Below, piece by piece: positions 1-11,335 of a DNA stretch of 64,000 nucleotides (within the stretch, counting starts at the first letter, position 1; each line of letters starts with the position of its first letter). The notes beneath the pieces were generated by a model. The model made no database searches and was not told the origin of the DNA. It saw nothing but the letters and a program-made list of their open reading frames with translations. The translations under genes and the position numbers were made by a program. The stretch is from NCBI GenBank assembly GCA_942486035.1, contig CALNXK010000378.1, positions 102,501 to 166,500 of the forward strand. Direction: 5' to 3'. The DNA comes from Porites lobata (taxonomy: Eukaryota > Cnidaria > Anthozoa > Scleractinia > Poritidae).

Positions 1-2500
1 AGGTTTCTAAACCGACAGTCAATAGATGGTAAGATTAACGCCAAACATGGGAGATATTAAAGCTCTCGACCATCTGCAATTCAGTTATGGCTGGTGAACA
101 AGATAGTCTGAGAATTGTGAGAGGTTAAATTCATTCTAGGAAATACGAGGCATAATTAGTTATCTCGCCATGGCGCAAATGCTTCAGTCGAGCTCCAACC
201 AATTTACAAGGTCGGAACATGCCTTAAAAACGAAAATGATTTTCTTTACAAAATCCACACACGGTTTTGTTAATTCATAAGCCATGAAATACAAAATCGT
301 AAAATCTTAAACAAACCTTTGTTCCAAAGCCCCGGATAAGAGAGGTGAGGTACGGTTGTATCGAGACGATGCAGTTTAGTGAGTGGTTCAGAAGGCGTCT
401 TCAATGATTGACTTGATGATGTGAATCACGTGATATTTTTGACAGAAACAAAATAAAAATAAAAAATAGCTAATATAACAAAGACTTGGTTGTTCTGAGG
501 AAAGTAAATCGTCCAAAGATCAAGAGTAGCTAACGTGGCAGGCGTAAAAATTAAAGGGGTAGGGTAGGGGAGGAATGCGACGGAGATGCTTGTCAGGACT
601 AAATTCAACTCCAAAAGAAAACCAAGCTGGGCGCGCGAAGCACAGGCTTTATTTGAACCATTAAGTCGACTGAAAACCGACAGCTAAGAGCTATAACGCT
701 ATCAGAGCTATATTCTCGTGTTCAAGATGTATTCAACAGAGTTTGACAGCGGGTGCTTGGTTTGTTTTATAGAGATAATTCATGGCAGAACCCCAATGAG
801 AGATACCTTTGTATGTATGGCTAACAATCTTGGCTATCAGCAGGAGTTGATCGTGCTTTCAGTCCTGCACACCACAAGTGAAGCCGAGATCTGCAATTTT
901 TCACCCCTATAAAAGCGAGACGAAGAGTATCCCGGTCTTTTTCTTGGGAGTTCCCCCATCCCCTCTCCCCGAGTGCCTTCCCCTTCATCCCAGACCCTGT
1001 CAACATCTGCCTCACAGGAAGTCAAGTGTTTCTCGGAAGAACAGGAACTTTCTGAGCTCCCAACTGATGGGAATCGACCCATGACCTTGATCCGGATTAC
1101 CGGTAAGGGTTCTCTGGATTCCTGTTTCTACCACAAAACAGAACAGAACTTGTTTATAATCCACAGAGCGCCTGATAGCACATATGGTGAAAAGATCATA
1201 GGGATTGCAAAAACTGTACTTTTTCAATCCTCAAATTATAGCCTGCGAAGTAGGCGCTGGTTTTTTGGGCTGAGGCAGAAATTTCGAGGAAGCACGCGTA
1301 ACCAGCGCCTGGCACGAAACGGGCGTCAGTTATATTAATTGATATCATTCTATAAGATTTCCTTTGACGCAAAGCATCTTTATTATCATTCATTATTCAT
1401 TATCCCATAGTGATACATAAACCAAGTAAATGTTCATTATAAAGTGAAATACGAACAAAAGTTGCTGTTTAAAATGAAGTTGTTTTTCAAACGTTTCGGG
1501 CCTGGCTCTTCATCAGTGCTATTGCAAGTACGTTAGACCCGGTGCAAGGTTTTTATTCACTTATGAAGTGAAAATTAAAACCTTTTTAGTGCGCGGGGGC
1601 TCTGCACGCAGTCTAAAGGAAACGGAAGGAGCGTTACCAGGCGTTTACGTTGCGCGTTGTCCCCGCGGAGCAAGGGCGTCGTTAATCGAGTGACCAACCG
1701 TGTAAAATACACAGCGACAGGAAAACCAGGCAAGTTCTTCTCAATGCTCCGAAGGTGCTCGCCAAAACGTTGTCTTTGTCCGTCGGAGATTATTCGGAAA
1801 TAAAACTTTCAACAGGCAAATACCTCAGGAATAAACATTCTATAAGAACAGATTTCAATGATTCTTTTAAAATTAATTAATGTAAGGATGAAATTTTTAA
1901 ACAAATTTTATTTAGCTAATTGGAAAAAACATTGCACGTGATTAAACGTGTTAATGTTATAAGGAGACATCTACAGACTTATAGTCTTGATCTTAAAAGA
2001 AAGCACAGTTATATACATTAGGAAATAAGCACGTAATTCTTTGTTCAATTATAGGATTGCTTTCAAAGCGTTGTTTTAAATCTAATTACTTGCCAATATT
2101 GTTATTGTAGAATAATTAAAGTACTCGCTAAGTGAATGAAGATAGCGTAGAAATTCGGTCTGGTTGCTAAGGCGAAGAACTGACTGACTGGCGGGATAAC
2201 TGGCAATCAGACGAAAGTGCGGGAAAATCCACGTGAGGGAAACTAGCCTTGACCAACCAATCAGAGCAAAGCGCGGCAACCGCGCGCAAGGCATCACTGA
2301 TGTGGGCTTTCCTTTTGATTGGCTAATGAGAGGTATGAACTTTTTCACTGTTTCTACACAAAGAAACTACTAAACAATTTCGAAAGGTTCACTTCAGAGT
2401 AACCGTTAGTATTTAGGACTTTAGTAATCACTGAGTGCACAGCTTTGTAAAATGACTTCGTATTCTGTGTTACGTCCACAGCTAAAAATAAGAAACAGAC
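1..2500. other. No gene seen; repeat-derived sequence
   Basis: I see no splice-flanked open frame or recognisable protein here. Positions 905-945 and 8800-8850 share a short similar motif around 'cccctaaaagcgagacgac', which suggests dispersed repeat fragments. The remaining open frames are short, mutually overlapping and unlike any family I know. Confidence 0.5.
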
Positions 2501-2544
2501 GAAAACAAATTGACCAGATTGTTTAAAAGTCAAATTAAATATAT

Positions 2545-2582
2545 AAATAATAATAATAATAATAATAATAATGATAATAATA
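2545..2582. repeat. (AAT)n microsatellite
   Basis: A run of AAT trinucleotides, interrupted once by GAT. A second AAT run lies near 32860-32880, in the 3' untranslated part of the NLR gene. Confidence 0.95.
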
Positions 2583-3039
2583 AACTTTTTTATTCTATGC
2601 TGTGGATAAAAGTTGCACTTTCCACAACTTGCTTGGAAACATTTATAATGAGGCTATTGTTAGATTTACAACTTTATGATGGGTTCCGCGCTAGGTATCA
2701 TGGGAAAGTCGCTCACTCTTTCCAGCGTCCTTTGCGTCAACGCTAAACGTTCCCATGGTCCATTGCGCGATCCTATCGCTCGCAGTCGCGATTTCCGTTT
2801 TCCAAACACACTAGAGACTCCTCGGAACAGACAAGTTCCCACGTCCAAAGGAAACACTTGCACAGAGATGCAAAAGTGCTCTTGATCATTATGAATCCTA
2901 ACATGACAGTTGAGCACTTTCCACCTTGCATTTGTGCTTGCGTTTGAGTTGTTCCCGTTCACACGCGTGAAACGCGAACGCAGGAAGAAACGTAAACGCT
3001 GACGCAAGAAATGGGCGCTCGGGTTTACGTCAACCCTTG

Positions 3040-3310
3040 AAGGTTAAGTTGTCCTGCTACCTGCCCACAACAAGAACAAACTATTTTAAGAATAGTTTTG
3101 CTTTTGCGGCTGTTGAGCTTTGGGGTTCCCTCCCTTCTTGTTCAAAAAAAGAGACTTTTCTGCAAAATTCAAGGCGAAGATCAGGTCGTACATACTATCT
3201 CAGTCAACCATTATCAATTCTCTTCTTTCTTAGTTTATAGAGTGTGCGATCTCTTCTTAGCCGGTTTAGTTTTAGATATAAACATATTTTTATGTAATTT
3301 AATTTCTTAA
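3040..3310 (+). mobile_element. LINE reverse-transcriptase ORF tail, fragment
   Basis: The plus-strand frame contains PTTRTNYFKNSF followed by AAVELWGSLP. This matches the pattern R-T-x-Y-x-K-x-S-F-x(n)-W-x-x-L-P near the C-terminus of L2/CR1-type non-LTR retrotransposon proteins. No reverse-transcriptase core lies upstream, so it is a 5'-truncated and decayed copy. The family assignment rests on pattern recognition only. Confidence 0.5.
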
Positions 3311-3824
3311 GGTAATTCCCTTGTTTTGCACTGCGCACCCTTTACTGCGCATAACATTGCGACATCCATGATGGCGGCGGTTCTTTCCATTAGCGCGAAA
3401 AGAACAAACAAGGGCCACAAGGGCAACCAATAAAAATACCCCAATTTGAGAGACTGCTGGCGCGTAAACAAGGACGGTGACCCCATCTTTTTATTGCATT
3501 ATGCCAAGTTTCAAAAAAAGTTTGATAGTAGAACAATTTCAAGGGAATTACCTTAAGCACGGCTTTTGAGAAGAACAGATACTTTATCGCAAAGTTATTT
3601 GATTCAAGTACCGTGGGTAAATAACGTTTTTCACTCATACTCACTTACTCAAAATACTGACCTGTTTTTGCATTTTTCACGGCGTGATCGTAGTCAAACA
3701 AGCGGGAGAAGTACAATAGTTGAGTGTACAGCGCTGTGTCGGAGTACTGAAAACAAAACAAATTGGCAACTACTGAAGAAGCTGGGCCACGAAATGTTAA
3801 ATAAAAAAAAACTTCAATAAAATT

Positions 3825-3931
3825 TAAAAAATAGCAAACTCAACTCACATTACGGCATCGATGCCGGGATTTAAACCCGGGCCACATTGGTGGGAGGCGA
3901 GCGCTCTCACCACTGCGGCATCCCTTGCTCC
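3825..3931 (-). mobile_element. tRNA-derived SINE
   Basis: Read on the minus strand, the sequence has an A-box-like GCCGCAGTGGTGAGAGCGC, then CTCGCCTCCCACCAATGTGG, then a B-box-like GGTTTAAATCC, followed by a short unrelated body ending in T/A-rich sequence. That is the order of a tRNA-derived SINE promoter. The arms do not form a clean cloverleaf, so it is not a functional tRNA gene. Confidence 0.7.
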
Positions 3932-4318
3932 GCGTTCAAACGGACGCAAACTTGTTGGCAAACAAAGTTTTGAGCCAACAACTTCCAACATTTCTTTTTT
4001 TTGTGATCGCCGAAGCGTTGCGCAACAATGTTGGATCCGTTTGCAAACCTCTTCCAACGTTAATTGTTGGGGCCACGCACGCAGATTACACATGGTCTTC
4101 AAAGTCTTATGGGTTGTATCCTTCCCACGATGCAGTGCAGGTACTAACATTGTTGGGAGTTGTTGCATCCGTGTGCACTCCACTGCAAACACGGAGGTTA
4201 AAAACTCCAAACATTGTTGACTCCGTTCGTTTGTACATAGTTTTAGCTGATAATACCGACAGAGTCAGAGAAAAATTTTGCATGGTCAAAGTTGTCTTTG
4301 TTCTAGTTTTATACTCAC

Positions 4319-4434
4319 CACTGGATGCAAGTGGGCCCTAAAGCATTGTGGGCACACAGGGCGCCTCGTTGACGTGTCAGGGGTACTTGACGTGTGCTGT
4401 AACCACAGGACGGGTCCTCGCATTTCTGCCAACC
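4319..4434 (-). pseudogene. POLA1: POLA1 exon F with one-base deletion
   Basis: The exon opens with GWQKCEDPSC, continues to STRQVPLTR, then family similarity moves to another frame as RPVCPQCFRAHLHP. The change of frame falls near 4364-4370. The exon is 116 nt where 117 would keep phase 0 into the next exon, so a single missing base explains both facts. The donor GTGAGT is intact. Confidence 0.75.
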
Positions 4435-4799
4435 CTGTGCGTTATAATGTTGGTTAGGGTTTTTTTTCCACTGTCGCGTAATTTTCCCGTGCGAACGCAC
4501 GTCAAATTTACGCGCGTAAATTAAATAGAGGCAATGTATGAAAGGGGCCGCATTCTTGCTCAGTAATCTGCGTCGAGAAAATTGAGACCTTCTTCTGATC
4601 AGTCTTACTCCAACAGAGGTGGTATTTGAGGATGTATCATCCATTTAAGCAAGAAGCGCATATAAATAGGTAAAGATATAAAAAATCTCCTTAGTTTAAG
4701 TCGGTAGCTCATATTACCCCTTCTCCCCATCAGTGTTCTGTTTTACGGGTATTTAAAGCTACTTAAAGCTACACGGAAAGGAAAAAGTCGAAAGAAGAA

Positions 4800-4880
4800 T
4801 TTGGGGTCACATCTGGGAATCAAACACGGAACCTCCCGCACAGAAGGCCGTGCACTACTGAACCGATTAAGTGCTAATCC
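4800..4880 (-). mobile_element. tRNA-like SINE fragment in POLA1 intron
   Basis: The minus strand reads TTAATCGGTTCAGTAGTGCA, then a B-box-like TTTGATTCCCAG, which is tRNA-like promoter order. It lies between POLA1 exons E and F, and the cloverleaf is not complete. Confidence 0.5.
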
Positions 4881-4977
4881 TTGCTCAATGCTGTATAGCC
4901 TACAAAAAAGCCGTACGAGTTGCTTTGTTATTTTAATTATAACAATTGCAGTTGCAAAGAGTAAACACTTCAGTTAC

Positions 4978-5094
4978 CATGTAGTATTCCTTGATGTGTC
5001 TGCGCACGGCAACGTTCAACTGGTTGGAAACTGCTCCTGCACTGTACTGACTGTTACATCCTGGACATGTATCGTTGAGTGCCAGTGCGTTCGA
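4978..5094 (-). CDS. POLA1: POLA1 exon E, first zinc module end
   Basis: A 117-nt exon, phase 0 to 0, after a strong acceptor TTTTTTTGCAG. It supplies TCPGC (C-x2-C) and VSNQLNVAVRRHIKEYYM, corresponding to the family stretch that precedes the second zinc module. Confidence 0.8.
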
Positions 5095-5879
5095 CTGCAA
5101 AAAAATTGGTACAAAGTATTTATTTAAGACCTAAATCTTTATACCTTATTGTATGACCAAGTCATTTCTAATCCTGTGTTTGGTCAATTTTCGTTCCTTA
5201 TCTTACTAAACGAATTAAGTTTGAACTTGAAATAGCTTTTTGTTTCCTTAAATCATCTGTCACTACGAGCTCGAGTGTATCTCCAAAAATGTTGTGCACT
5301 TGTGGGTTTTCAACTATAGCAACCTTGTAATGTGCTTCGTTTGGTTGCTTCAATTAAAGCAACAACAACAAACATTAAAAATGTTTTAAAAGCCTGTAAA
5401 ATCCTGTTTTGAATTGTCACGTACTTTTGCCTTATTGGTAATCCTTTATTTGGAGCTCAAGGCATGGGATCGACAACGCTGGTTTTCGAAAACGGAAAAT
5501 TCCGGATTTGACTTTAAATCACAGATCCCTGTTCAGCCATAACTCATGCATTGAATGTGCTTAACTTTATACCTCTGAACAGTACAAATTATAAGCTCTA
5601 CGACGGAAGAAAATAACATCATTTGATGTTAAACTGTGAATGAACATTAACCCTTTAAACCCCGATATCCACATACAAATTCTTTAAACTGATCTCCATA
5701 CATTTTCTAAAAGAATTAATTGAGAGAATTTGATAAAAGATCATGGTATTTTCCCTTTAGTGATCATTCTATTAATTCCCATAACTTTATCTCTTTATCT
5801 CTTTGGATGTTATTAGGAGAAAAGTGTTGTTGGTCACTATTGGTGCTTACAAAGGGTTAACTGTTAAAGGTGTACTTAC

Positions 5880-5960
5880 AACGCCTTTAAACAGGAGTTG
5901 GAGGGTCGTTTCTTGACCACAGCTGGAGCGTTTACACTTGACTATAAACCGCTCAGAATC
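5880..5960 (-). CDS. POLA1: POLA1 exon D, first zinc module start
   Basis: An 81-nt exon, phase 0 to 0, with donor GTAAGT. It encodes DSERFIVKCKRSSCGQE, giving a C-x4-C pair where the family has its first zinc-binding cysteines. Confidence 0.7.
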
Positions 5961-6749
5961 CTTGAGAAACAAGTAAGGTGCAGATTAGGGTTAGGGTTTC
6001 TTTTTGTGTTTTTAACTATTCACCATTTTCATAAAGAGCATGAGGCCCTCAAATTTTGTGTTCCGGTCTTGTGGACTTTAGAACATGCCGATTGTCATAG
6101 ACACAATCCACTTTACGTTAAAACGAGATGTCTCAGTGTTATTTAACCTCCATTTCGAGGACATTTCTTTCACCTTAATTCCCAGATTGGTAATGGGGAC
6201 GGAGGCGGTTCTAACTTTTGAGTCTGTGGATGAAATCCTATGGTGTTACCATTCAAATGAAACCTCTTCAACAGTACTTTCACTCGATAACTATTTATTT
6301 AGCATGTAGTTCTAATTTTTGAGTCTGTGGATAAAATCCTATGGTGTTACCATTCAAGTTAAACCTCTTCTGCAGTACTTTCACATGTTACTATTTATTT
6401 AGTATGTAGTTCTAACTTCCTTTTATTTATTTTATTTTATTTTATTTCATTATTCTTTTTAGGCTAATGATTATTTTAATTAAATATTTGTTTTCTTCTA
6501 TCTCGGACATATTAGCTTAAAGAGCTACACTGTAAATCTGAGGATAAATAAAGGTGAAGATGTATGATGCTGATGATGATTTGAATCTGTAGACAAAATT
6601 CTATGGTGTTACTATTCAAATGAAATCTCTTCAGTATTCTCATATGCTGCTATCTGGTTTTCATCATTTAACAAAATTAAATTGCGAAATTTCGTCGAAT
6701 TTTGACCTTGATCACCCCTGGAAGGGAAAATATTTACAGTTATACCGAC

Positions 6750-6853
6750 CTTAAACCTTTCCTCGTCTGTCATCTGAGCCTGGCCACCAAGCAACACGTC
6801 ATTTTCATCATCATGAAGGGCAGAGCTGCCACGATAACAAGAAGGGCCCAGGC
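6750..6853 (-). CDS. POLA1: POLA1 exon C
   Basis: A 104-nt exon, phase 1 in and 0 out. It encodes LGPSCYRGSSALHDDEND followed by VLLGGQAQMTDEERFK, which follows exon B directly in the POLA1 family. The donor GTCGGT is weaker than the consensus. Confidence 0.85.
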
Positions 6854-7640
6854 CTTTGCAACGAAAAAAATGGTGATAAACTTCTAATAAGATTGTAAAA
6901 TCCAAAGCGAGGTGCCAGAAAACTATCAATTAACCAAAAAATTGTTTTGAAAGAAATAACTTTGAAAAGATTGATTTGCAAACACCATAGCTCGCACAGC
7001 TCGCGCAGATGACAACAACAACGACAACTTTCACCTCTTTTCCCTACTATCGGTTGACACAACAAGTTTTCTCTTAAATTTACGTTATAAAACACATGGT
7101 TAACGCTTCATTGTGTATTGTTGACTTATGGATGCACTTGGGAGACGTCTTGGAAGGACTGCTCAGCTCACAAGAACTCGAGGTATAGTTTATTGACGTC
7201 ATCAGCGTGCTCAATGGGAATATGAAGCACGCTCGCGCTATTGAATTTCAATAGGCGAACATTCTAGCTATGTTATAACGACAAATGAACAAACGCGCAG
7301 AACACAATTTGACGTTGCTCTTGGAAATCACGCATTGCGCGCGCAACAGGTTGCGCTGACGTCCAAAATTAACTGTAGGCTCTGAACGAATGAGATGATA
7401 GATAGCAAGTAGAGAACTTAAAGAAAAACTCCTTCCGGTGGAGGGGCAGAGGCAAATTCTCTGTGCCAGAAGCCGTAAATACGGGAGAATAAAACTGTGA
7501 TATCAGGTCATTTTGTTGTTGCAATCTACAAGGAAACACTAAAGGAGTTAAAATACTTTAAAGAGACTTAATCAGTGGACACATTTTGTTCAGATGCGAA
7601 CAGTTTTCTAGCAGCGGAGTTAAATCGGTAATTTACTCAC

Positions 7641-7739
7641 CTAAACACTGGGCAATAAGAGCTGCATCTGTTCCGTCGATGGGATCGCACAAACGAGCTA
7701 CAACTGGGTGAACCTGATTAGCGAGATAGTATTTCACAT
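7641..7739 (-). CDS. POLA1: POLA1 exon B
   Basis: A 99-nt exon, phase 1 to 1, with donor GTGAGT. It contains YYLANQVHPVVARLCDPIDG, the most diagnostic POLA1 stretch in the window, and joins in frame to exons A and C. Confidence 0.9.
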
Positions 7740-8159
7740 CTAGGATATAAATACGTCAAGGAGTGAAGAACAACCGACCTGCACTAGTTAACTCGATTTG
7801 AATTGGTAATTTGATAATGACCCATCTGAGGAAAGAACGCAGACATTCCTTACTGATGACGCAATGCCAACCAGATCTGAGTGTAAAGCTTCTGATTGGT
7901 TAGAACCATGCTTCATTCAAATATCAAAGGCACTAAGAGATCTGGATACTGACAAGTCACAAGAGTCATAGCCATAATTATGGCTCTTCCACGTCATCAG
8001 TATGGAATTTCTGTGCTCGTTCCTGTGACGTCATTTCGCGGGAAAACCAGTGATGGCATCGCGAAATGTCGGCTTTTTTCTAACGCTACCTCAGCTGCTG
8101 CTAGATGAGGAAAACTTGTCTCTTTTTTTAAAAATAACGTTTATTTATTTAAAGGATAC

Positions 8160-8235
8160 CGATCTTGAGTGTTTCAGATTTGCAGAACTCGTCCGAATGA
8201 TAAGCTCGCTGACTTGGAGCTAAGGTGAAACCGTC
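8160..8235 (-). CDS. POLA1: POLA1 exon A
   Basis: Acceptor TTTCTTTCAG and donor G|GTATCC bound a 76-nt exon, phase 0 in and phase 1 out. It encodes DGFTLAPSQRAYHSDEF and reaches LKI. The SQRAY motif precedes the conserved QIHPVVAR stretch in animal POLA1 proteins. Confidence 0.8.
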
Positions 8236-8299
8236 CTGAAAGAAACAGCAGAGAAAAAAAAATAACTGAGCGAGTGGCATAATTTCCGCGTTTCCTTCT

Positions 8300-8390
8300 T
8301 TGCAGTGTGTTTGATCATCTCCGGCGGACAGAAACACTACAAGTCTTCATAATATTTTCGTTTAAGATGAAATACAATAAAACACAGAGG
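8300..8390 (-). repeat. Sequence shared with the NLR 3' region
   Basis: About 80 bp beginning 'gtgtttgatcatctccggcg' recur with few changes at 30848-30930, and a diverged relative spans the last acceptor of the NLR gene near 32970. This POLA1 intron therefore shares a dispersed segment with the NLR locus. Confidence 0.7.
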
Positions 8391-11000
8391 TAAAATGGGA
8401 AAAATGGCCACCAGAGCTGCCTCCCAGTCAGGGTTTTTGCTATTGTTTGTCACATGTCACGCTGCAAGAGATGTAGCACAATGTCACACAATATGCCGGT
8501 ATATTTTTAACCCGGGGGGGGGACCCCCATATGAAAGGGGCGGGGATGCTGGAAATTTTGAATTAGACCCCTCAAGAAGACCAACCTAGGCGTGGGCCAA
8601 CCTTTTTTTGACCTCTAAAAGAGACCATTTTATTACAATGTTCTTTACGTATTGATGTTATAGAAAACTTTGATTACATGAATTGAGTAAATAAAACGAA
8701 CTGACAAAATATATATATCTCCGCGTGCAATCATAAAAGAGACCTTTACGGCTAAATACAATGACGTTTTGCCCAGAACACCCTAAAAGAGACCAAAATG
8801 CGAAATTTACACCCCTAAGCGAGACGACAAGAATCCCCGCTGCTTACATACGGGAGTCACCCCGGGTTACTTGTTTACATCTAAGTACGATCAGCGTGAT
8901 TTCGTAGTTTTCTTTACTGCGCTTTTCACAAACATGCGAACTCTTAAGTTCAAACGTCGCCATCACAAATGCGTTTTTTACTGCCGTCAATCACAATTAC
9001 GATCACAAGCAACGAACCTTGAAACACAGAAACACACAAAACGGATCGAAATCCACCAATCACCAATCACAAACCATGACCTTTTGAACCCGTTAAGGTA
9101 AAGTTTTGTTTCCTGAGAGGTCCGTTAAGATGATTGACGGCAGCGAAAAACGCAATCGTCAGTTGGTTTTTGAACTTCAAGATTCGCATGTTTGTGAAAA
9201 GCGTAGTAATAAAGACATAATCATCATAAAACCGCTAATAATAGCTCTGCTCTTGATGAAGATTGCCCTTTTTTTGGCGCTCATGAAAATGTCTTAAACT
9301 TTTTGGGAGGCCGGGGGGCTCCATGACCGTTTCCGACTTCCCTGGCTACAAACAACAATTACCCGGCAACTTGAAGTCTTAGTGACAACCCTGGCCACAA
9401 AACAAGGCTCTACAGACTATAAAAAATTTAAATGCCATTTTCTGTTATTTGAATTTTTCCAAAGGGGTTTTTATATGAAACTAGGGTCTCTAAAAGACAG
9501 TTATGCTGCGGCACATTCTGTTGATACTGCCATTAGTTAGGCAGTGATCCATCCGCTTCAGGGTTCATCCAAAAAAATGCAACCATTTTTTAAGGACTTT
9601 TGAAGGACCACATTAGATTTTCAAGGACCACCTACTAGGAACATAACTTCGGCTCAACCCCCCCCTCTACTTTTTCTTTTCTCACTGGAACCTTTGTTTG
9701 CTCTGTAATTTATATGTTTACAGGCGTTTTCATCGGGCGCGCGAATGGTTTTGCTCGCGAAAGCGCCATGATTAAACTCCCGAAGAGAGGAGGAAATGGG
9801 GCGAGTCACGTGCATCTTGATCATTTATATTACGGTATTATACCAGACTAGGACGCATTCCTTCATTAGGTCCTGAAATGTGGAACTACTGTCTTTCTTT
9901 CCATTAAAAAAAAGTCACAGGGAAGTGCAACCCCTGGCTGCACTTTAACCCACAGTAAGGCTTAGCCCTTGGAGACAGGTCCGGAAAAATATCCACTCCA
10001 GGGTGTGGACCCCCGTCCCACCTGATCTGTACTCCACCCAGGAGGGCCACCCCTCCTGGTTCCCCTTAAATCCTAGTGACTGGGGGATAGGAGCCTCACC
10101 CCCGGAGACTGATCAGGACTCCTGTCCAGGGTGGCTACCACTGGTATCACTCAATCTTGTCTCCCCCCCAGGAGGGCTTCTCTCCTGGTCCCCTTACCCC
10201 TATAGTTGAGTGCTTCCCTGCCACCAGAATTTTGCCAATTACTTTTGTGTGTTTTCTGTGTGTATCTACATGCAGAACCTTTTTGCATAACCACTGCCAA
10301 TTGGAAAGTTTATTAAGGCACAATTCAGTCCAAATTTCTCTGAACATTTTGATTAACTCTAGAGCCTGACGACTTCAAATATTTTTAAAAGAATGTGTTA
10401 CTTTCAATGTGTTATTTTTGCAGATTACCTTTTTGTAGGTTAATGCATTCTACGTGTGAAAATAAAAACATTTCTCTATGAGGAAAGCATATTGCACCAT
10501 AACAAAAGAAATTGCTTTCCTTCTTAGCTAGATAATTACTTAACAGCACTTTTGGAGGCCATTTTCATCATTAGCATAGTGCACATTTATGGGAGATAGA
10601 ATGAGGGGGCAGGAACAAAAATCACACCATTTAAGATTATAAATGAAGGGGTTGGGGGCTTAGAGACAACACAAAGGAAAAATTACATCTAAAATAATTC
10701 TCATTCGCCATCTACATAAATAATATAATGAGCCCTCCTTTATTAAATGAATGAATGACTGAATGATCAAATGATTGATTGAATGATTGACTGACTGACT
10801 GTATGACCGTTTGATTGACTACCTATAGCCTTGACTGACAGAACAGACTGATATTACTCCCAACATTCAGTGAGTTTCTCATTTGATAGAATCACTGTTT
10901 GTTTCACGATGGAATGAATGAATAACTGACTGTTTCATTAACTTGATTTTTTTTTAGTACAGTCAGTCCAGGTCAAGCATACCCCCAAGATTGCTTTAAG
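8391..11000. other. No gene; C-rich and simple repeats
   Basis: No supported exon. At 9575-9640 there are several 'aaggac' words like those in the transposon at 28354-28924, so this is probably a fragment of that family. Positions 9985-10205 are C-rich with hairpins of the type 'ccaggaggg'/'ccctcctgg'. Confidence 0.5.
10735..10865. repeat. TGAATGAC/TGACTGAC simple repeat
   Basis: Degenerate tandem tetra- and octanucleotides (gaatgact, gattgaat, gactgact) continue for about 130 bp, with a short echo near 10910-10930. Confidence 0.8.
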
Positions 11001-11033
11001 GAAAGATTATTTGAAAAATGAAACCATTAGTAG

Positions 11034-11335
11034 TTGCCGCAACCAGTATCAAATTCAAATCTGCATTCCTGCATGAATTTAATATTTATAAATTTGTGCA
11101 TTCATGGCATAAAGGCCTGTCTGCGTGAGGTATTCGACAACTTGTTTCAATATGCTAGTAATATCCATTGCTACAACACGAGATATACAGCTAAGAAAAA
11201 TATTTATAAGATGAGTGTACGAACAAACGTAGCTAGGCAAAAAATCAATCTCTTTTATAGCTACAGACATTTGGAAGGACCTCCCAACTCATTTAAAAAA
11301 CTCAAGTTTGTCTGCATTTCCAATGAAATTTAATA
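11034..11335 (+). mobile_element. LINE ORF C-terminal fragment
   Basis: The plus-strand frame includes HCYNTRYTAKKNIYK, VRTNVARQKINLFYS and PPNSFKKL. This matches the C-terminal tail of cnidarian non-LTR retrotransposon proteins (YNTR..., RTN.g.., LP.s.K). The reverse-transcriptase core is absent, so this is a truncated copy. Confidence 0.6.

Larger units (their letters stand above)
4319..8235 (-). pseudogene. POLA1: DNA polymerase alpha catalytic subunit, C-terminal exons, frameshifted
   Basis: Six exons (8235-8160, 7739-7641, 6853-6750, 5960-5880, 5094-4978, 4434-4319) encode about 190 consecutive residues of the region joining the polymerase thumb to the C-terminal zinc domain. Telling matches are SQRAY, QVHPVVARLCDPIDG, ENDVLLGGQAQMTDEERF, VRRHIKEYY and the cysteine pairs of the two zinc modules. 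POLA1 elongates RNA primers made by primase in the nucleus; its C-terminal zinc domain binds the B subunit and primase. Every junction has GT-AG sites and compatible phase. The sixth exon is 116 nt; one extra base near 4366 would restore both length and frame. No further POLA1 exon is recognisable upstream to about 13 kb or downstream to the window edge. A partial, intron-containing duplicate is the simplest reading; a functional gene with a sequencing error remains possible. Confidence 0.75.

Noticed and set aside
3845..4341. Overlapping frames of 119-138 codons on both strands
   Set aside because: They overlap the SINE and the POLA1 exon F/intron region and show no conserved motif of their own.
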